Shown piece after piece: positions 61,403-64,000 of a DNA stretch of 64,000 nt. The notes under the pieces are model-generated. The model saw only the letters and a list, made by a program, of their open reading frames with translations. It searched no databases and was not told the DNA's origin. Each line of letters opens with the position of its first letter. Within the stretch, counting starts at the first letter, position 1. A program made the position numbers and the translations under genes. The stretch comes from Streptomyces sp. PKU-EA00015 (lineage in GTDB: Bacteria; Actinomycetota; Actinomycetes; Streptomycetales; Streptomycetaceae): assembly GCF_013387495.1 (NCBI RefSeq), contig NZ_JABZEE010000024.1, positions 62,001 through 126,000 of the forward strand, in the 5' to 3' direction.

Positions 61403-61543
61403 CTCATCCAGAGGGGCAGAGGGACACGGCCCGTTGAAGCCCCGGCAACCCTCCAGCCGATCTCTGCGCTCATCGCGCGAGGCTCACGGCTAGGGAAGGT
61501 GCCAATTCCGTCTCGCGGCGAGATGCGCCGCGGGGAAGATGAG
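61403..61543 (+). promoter_or_regulatory. SAM-I (S-box) riboswitch controlling metM-metO
   Basis: The leader has the S-box elements in order: CTCATC-CAGAG, a GGCAGAGGGA step, GAAGCCCCGGCAACC, AAGGTGCCAATTCC and a closing GATGAG (61538-61543) that pairs with CTCATC (61403-61408) to form helix P1. The closing strand runs into GGAG/AAAGG just before the ATG at 61563, so SAM binding likely hides the ribosome-binding site. High SAM should shut off the operon. Confidence 0.93.
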
Positions 61544-61562
61544 GAGAAAGGGCCTCGCCTCC

Positions 61563-62867
61563 ATGGCTGTGCAGACTGTCGCCACCACGAACGAATCCGC
61601 TGGTTCCACCGGATCCGTCGACCTGGGCCCCGCCTCCGGGCTCTCCTGCCGCGAGTGCGGCGAGCGGTTCGACCTCGGTCCGATCTTCGCGTGCGAGGTC
61701 TGTTTCGGGCCGCTCGAAGTCGCGTACGACGTGCCGAGCGGCGACCCCGAGGCCCTGCGAGCGCGGATCGAGTCCGGCCCCGAGAACATCTGGCGCTACG
61801 CCCCGCTGCTGCCCGTCCCGGCCGACGTCGCGGACAAGCCGAACCTGAACCCCGGCTGGACCAAGCTCGTCCAGGCCGACAACCTCGCCCGTGAGCTGGG
61901 CGTCGAGGCCGGCAAGCTCTTCGTCAAGGACGACTCCGGCAACCCGACGCACTCCTTCAAGGACCGCGTCGTCGCCCAGGCCCTGGAAGCCGCCCGCGCC
62001 TTCGGCTACACCACCCTCTCCTGCTCCTCCACCGGCAACCTCGCGGGCGCGGTCGGCGCCGCGGCGGCCCGCGCCGGCCTCCGCTCCTGCGTGTTCATCC
62101 CGCACGACCTGGAGCAGGGCAAGGTCGTCATGGCCGCGGTCTACGGCGGTGAACTGGTCGGCATCGAGGGCAACTACGACGACGTCAACCGCTTCTGCTC
62201 CGAGCTCATCGGGGACCCGGCCGGCGAGGGCTGGGGCTTCGTGAACGTCAACCTCCGCCCGTACTACGCCGAGGGCTCCAAGACGCTCGCGTACGAGATC
62301 TGCGAGCAGCTCGGCTGGCGGCTGCCCGACCAGATCGTCATCCCGATCGCCTCCGGCTCCCAGCTCACCAAGATCGACAAGGGGCTGCAGGAGCTGATCA
62401 AGCTGGGTCTCGTCGAGGACAAGCCCTACAAGATCTTCGGCGCCCAGGCCGAGGGCTGCTCCCCGGTGTCCGTCGCCTTCAAGGCGGGCCACGACGTGGT
62501 CAAGCCGCAGAAGCCCGACACCATCGCCAAGTCCCTGGCGATCGGCAACCCGGCCGACGGCCCGTACGTCCTGGACATCTGCCGCCGCACCGGCGGCGCG
62601 GTCGAGGACGTCACCGACGAGCAGATCGTGGACGCGATCAAGCTGCTGGCCCGCACGGAGGGCATCTTCACGGAGACCGCCGGCGGCACGACCCTCGGCG
62701 TGGCGAAGAAGCTGATCGAGGCCGGTGAAATCGACCCGTCCCTGACCACGGTCGTCGTCAACACGGGTGACGGCCTCAAGACCCTCGACGCGGTGGCGCC
62801 CACGACGGGTATGACCGCTGTCATCCGACCCAACCTGGACTCTTTCCGAGAGGCTGGCCTCGCATGA
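61563..62867 (+). CDS. metM: PLP-dependent threonine-synthase-like enzyme, probable MetM (homocysteine-forming)
   Basis: The 434-residue protein resembles threonine synthase: PLP lysine K133 in NPTHSFKDRVV, GNLAGAVGAAAARAG phosphate loop, IASGSQLTKIDKGL and a C-terminal NTGDGLKTL. Unlike the ThrC of hom operons it has an N-terminal zinc-ribbon-like C29-x2-C32-x11-C44-x2-C47. It lies under a SAM riboswitch and overlaps a sulfur-carrier gene by four bases. MetM of Streptomyces, a threonine-synthase homologue, makes homocysteine from O-phosphohomoserine using thiocarboxylated MetO. This gene pair fits that description. Annotation as thrC is the older alternative and cannot be excluded from sequence alone. 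Confidence 0.82.
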   Translation: MAVQTVATTNESAGSTGSVDLGPASGLSCRECGERFDLGPIFACEVCFGPLEVAYDVPSGDPEALRARIESGPENIWRYAPLLPVPADVADKPNLNPGWTKLVQADNLARELGVEAGKLFVKDDSGNPTHSFKDRVVAQALEAARAFGYTTLSCSSTGNLAGAVGAAAARAGLRSCVFIPHDLEQGKVVMAAVYGGELVGIEGNYDDVNRFCSELIGDPAGEGWGFVNVNLRPYYAEGSKTLAYEICEQLGWRLPDQIVIPIASGSQLTKIDKGLQELIKLGLVEDKPYKIFGAQAEGCSPVSVAFKAGHDVVKPQKPDTIAKSLAIGNPADGPYVLDICRRTGGAVEDVTDEQIVDAIKLLARTEGIFTETAGGTTLGVAKKLIEAGEIDPSLTTVVVNTGDGLKTLDAVAPTTGMTAVIRPNLDSFREAGLA

Positions 62868-63139
62868 GCGTCAACGTCCGTATCCCCACCATCCTCCGCA
62901 CGTACACGGGCGGGCAGGCCGAGGTCCCCGCGGAGGGTGCGACCCTGGCCGAGGTCATCGCGGACCTGGAGAAGAACCACACGGGCATCGCGGCCCGCGT
63001 CCTGGACGACCAGGGCAAGCTGCGCCGCTTCGTCAACGTGTACGTGAACGACGACGACGTCCGCTTCGAGCAGGGCCTGGAGACGGCGACGCCGGACGGT
63101 GCGGGCGTCTCGATCATCCCCGCCGTCGCCGGCGGCTGA
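62864..63139 (+). CDS. metO: Sulfur-carrier protein MetO (MoaD/ThiS/CysO family)
   Basis: The 91-residue protein is a beta-grasp ubiquitin-like carrier (VRIPTILRTYTGG, FVNVYVNDDDVRF) ending in the diagnostic Gly-Gly (AVAGG), which is adenylated and thiocarboxylated by a MoeZ-type enzyme. Its ATG overlaps the metM stop (ATGA). It is expected to give sulfur to MetM. A terminator follows. Confidence 0.88.
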   Translation: MSVNVRIPTILRTYTGGQAEVPAEGATLAEVIADLEKNHTGIAARVLDDQGKLRRFVNVYVNDDDVRFEQGLETATPDGAGVSIIPAVAGG

Positions 63140-63168
63140 TCTCCTCCGCGTCACCCCGCGTTATCGGT

Positions 63169-63203
63169 ATTGCCCCCTCCGCGAGAGAAGCGGAGGGGGC
63201 AAT
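63169..63203 (+). terminator. metM-metO terminator
   Basis: Perfect 14-base stem ATTGCCCCCTCCGC / GCGGAGGGGGCAAT with a 7-base loop, 30 bases after metO. Confidence 0.85.
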
Positions 63204-63546
63204 TCTGCATGGTTGAGCGCGGTAGAGTCTGGGAAGCCCCCTCCGCCGGCCGCTCGGCAATGCGTTCCGCGCTCCACGAGAATGCGCCAAAGTAAGCGAT
63301 CGAATTGCGTCGAAAGTGGCACTTTGCCGGGCCCGACTTGCCCCGGAATTCAATGAATTCGCATGAATCGGCCGATCGGTCCTGCCCAGATTTCTCGTCC
63401 GATTGACCTGTTGCAGAGGGCAGTTGGGCAGATACATTCAGCCGCGGTCGACGCGTTCCGGCGCACACCCCTCCTGCTGGGGTGAGGTCTGACCCGGGTC
63501 CGCGAAGTGCGGTCCTGTGCAAGGGCCAGTAATAGGGGAGTTAGGC
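63204..63546 (+). promoter_or_regulatory. Long leader and promoter region of the cold-shock gene
   Basis: 343 bases without a gene. TTGAGC and TAGAGT (about 63214-63231) look like -35 and -10 boxes, which would leave a leader of about 310 bases. Long structured leaders that act as thermosensors are usual for csp genes. AGGGGAG (about 63535-63541) is the ribosome-binding site. Confidence 0.45.
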
Positions 63547-63750
63547 ATGGCTCAGGGCACCGTCAAGTGGTTCAACGCGGAGAAGGGGTACGGCTTCATC
63601 GCGGTCGACGGTGGTGCGGATGTTTTCGTCCACTACAGTGCGATCCAGATGGACGGATACCGCACCCTTGAAGAGGGTCAGCGAGTCGAGTTCGAGATCT
63701 CGCAGGGCCAGAAGGGTCCGCAGGCTGACATGGTCAAGCTCGCCGTCTGA
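63547..63750 (+). CDS. Cold-shock domain protein (CspA-type)
   Basis: The 67-residue single cold-shock domain has the RNP-1 KGYGFIA (13-19) and RNP-2 VFVHYS motifs. It begins [13 protein letters not shown]. It chaperones RNA. Streptomyces have several; this one is scoF3-like by position, directly before the groEL2 promoter. ATG 63547 has an AGGGGAG site about 6 bases upstream. Confidence 0.95.
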   Translation: MAQGTVKWFNAEKGYGFIAVDGGADVFVHYSAIQMDGYRTLEEGQRVEFEISQGQKGPQADMVKLAV

Positions 63751-63792
63751 TCCAACTGATCCAGGCGCGTTCGGCCACCGACGCAGTCACAC

Positions 63793-63835
63793 ACGAGGGG
63801 TCCGCATCCCGCAGACGGGGATGCGGGCCCCTCGT
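63793..63835 (+). terminator. Terminator of the cold-shock gene
   Basis: 18-base stem with one wobble pair (63793-63810 / 63818-63835) and a 7-base loop. Confidence 0.8.
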
Positions 63836-63867
63836 GCGTGTTCCGTGGGTCCGATGCGGGGGAGGCG

Positions 63868-63894
63868 CTTGCACTCTCAGGGGTCGAGTGCTAA
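63868..63894 (+). promoter_or_regulatory. CIRCE element 1 (HrcA operator)
   Basis: CTTGCACTC-N9-GAGTGCTAA; the right half is a perfect match to CIRCE, the left has two differences from TTAGCACTC. HrcA represses chaperonin genes here. Confidence 0.85.
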
Positions 63895-63902
63895 TCATTG
63901 CG

Positions 63903-63929
63903 TTAGCACTCTCCCAGTGAGAGTGACAG
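63903..63929 (+). promoter_or_regulatory. CIRCE element 2 (HrcA operator), degenerate right arm
   Basis: TTAGCACTC-N9-GAGTGACAG; the left half is perfect, the right half matches GAGTG only. With element 1 it forms a double operator, as expected before groEL2, whose gene lies past the right edge of the window. Confidence 0.75.
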
Positions 63930-64000
63930 AACTTGGATCGGGTCGGTGAGGTCCGCAGGCCGGGTGGGGCAAGGAACCACACGGCGCGCAGGCCGTCCGT

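Noticed and set aside
1-64000. CRISPR array or prophage
   Set aside because: No regularly spaced short repeats, cas genes or phage structural genes were seen.

Overview
The window is chromosomal DNA from a Streptomyces. The evidence is very high G+C with strong third-position GC in every gene, many leaderless genes with a TANNNT -10 box 7-8 bases upstream of the start, and clear mycothiol (mshA), development (rsiG, devAB-like, cdgB) and Streptomyces transport (msiK) genes. From memory, the gene order matches the conserved core of the Streptomyces coelicolor chromosome from about SCO4179 to the groEL2 promoter (SCO4296). No database search was possible. The only mobile gene seen is a solitary tnpB. 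There is no phage or integrase, no plasmid origin and no CRISPR array.

Layout. 1-4.7 kb: nitrobindin-like protein (partial), nickel regulator nur, ygfZ-like gene, D-aminoacyl-tRNA deacylase, rsiG (the c-di-GMP-dependent anti-sigma factor of WhiG), and an Eis-like acetyltransferase. 4.7-10.6 kb: devA/devB-like pair with a kinase-fold gene, then an XRE regulator with an HbhA-like protein and a DUF2516 protein. 10.9-16.7 kb: REC-PP2C phosphatase, secreted NlpC/P60 hydrolase, methyltransferase, mshA, ybjN-like gene. 16.7-19.7 kb: a lyase-like pseudogene, an MFS exporter and gpmA. 20-25 kb: a Cys-rich mini-protein, phoU divergent from phoR-phoP with candidate PHO boxes between, a lipoprotein, and carD. 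25-32 kb: ispD-ispF, cysS, rlmB, a DoxX protein, a nucleotidyltransferase and a small secreted protein. 32-36 kb: msiK, solitary tnpB, tRNA-Thr(UGU). 36-44 kb: oxidoreductases, kinases, acetyltransferase, pentapeptide protein. 43-47 kb: senR-senS divergent from hbpS, an M1 aminopeptidase. 47-53 kb: terD, arfB-like gene, flavin reductase, cdgB, CBM-like membrane protein. 52.6-61.3 kb: PfkB kinase, nagA, nagK, sugar-binding lipoprotein, otsB, otsA, gpgS. 61.4-64 kb: SAM-I riboswitch with metM-metO, cold-shock gene, and tandem CIRCE sites that should drive a chaperonin gene just beyond the window.

Connections. Several genes join carbon flow to development. cdgB should make the c-di-GMP that arms RsiG. 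nagK-nagA and the general sugar-importer ATPase msiK both have a dre-like DasR site, as does the promoter region of the orphan sugar-binding protein. otsA/otsB and gpgS make glucose-based solutes. The most distinctive unit is at 61.4-63.2 kb. A SAM-I riboswitch precedes a threonine-synthase-like enzyme with an N-terminal zinc ribbon, which overlaps a gene for a GG-ending sulfur-carrier protein. This fits the MetM/MetO route from O-phosphohomoserine to homocysteine reported in Streptomyces, rather than ordinary threonine synthesis.
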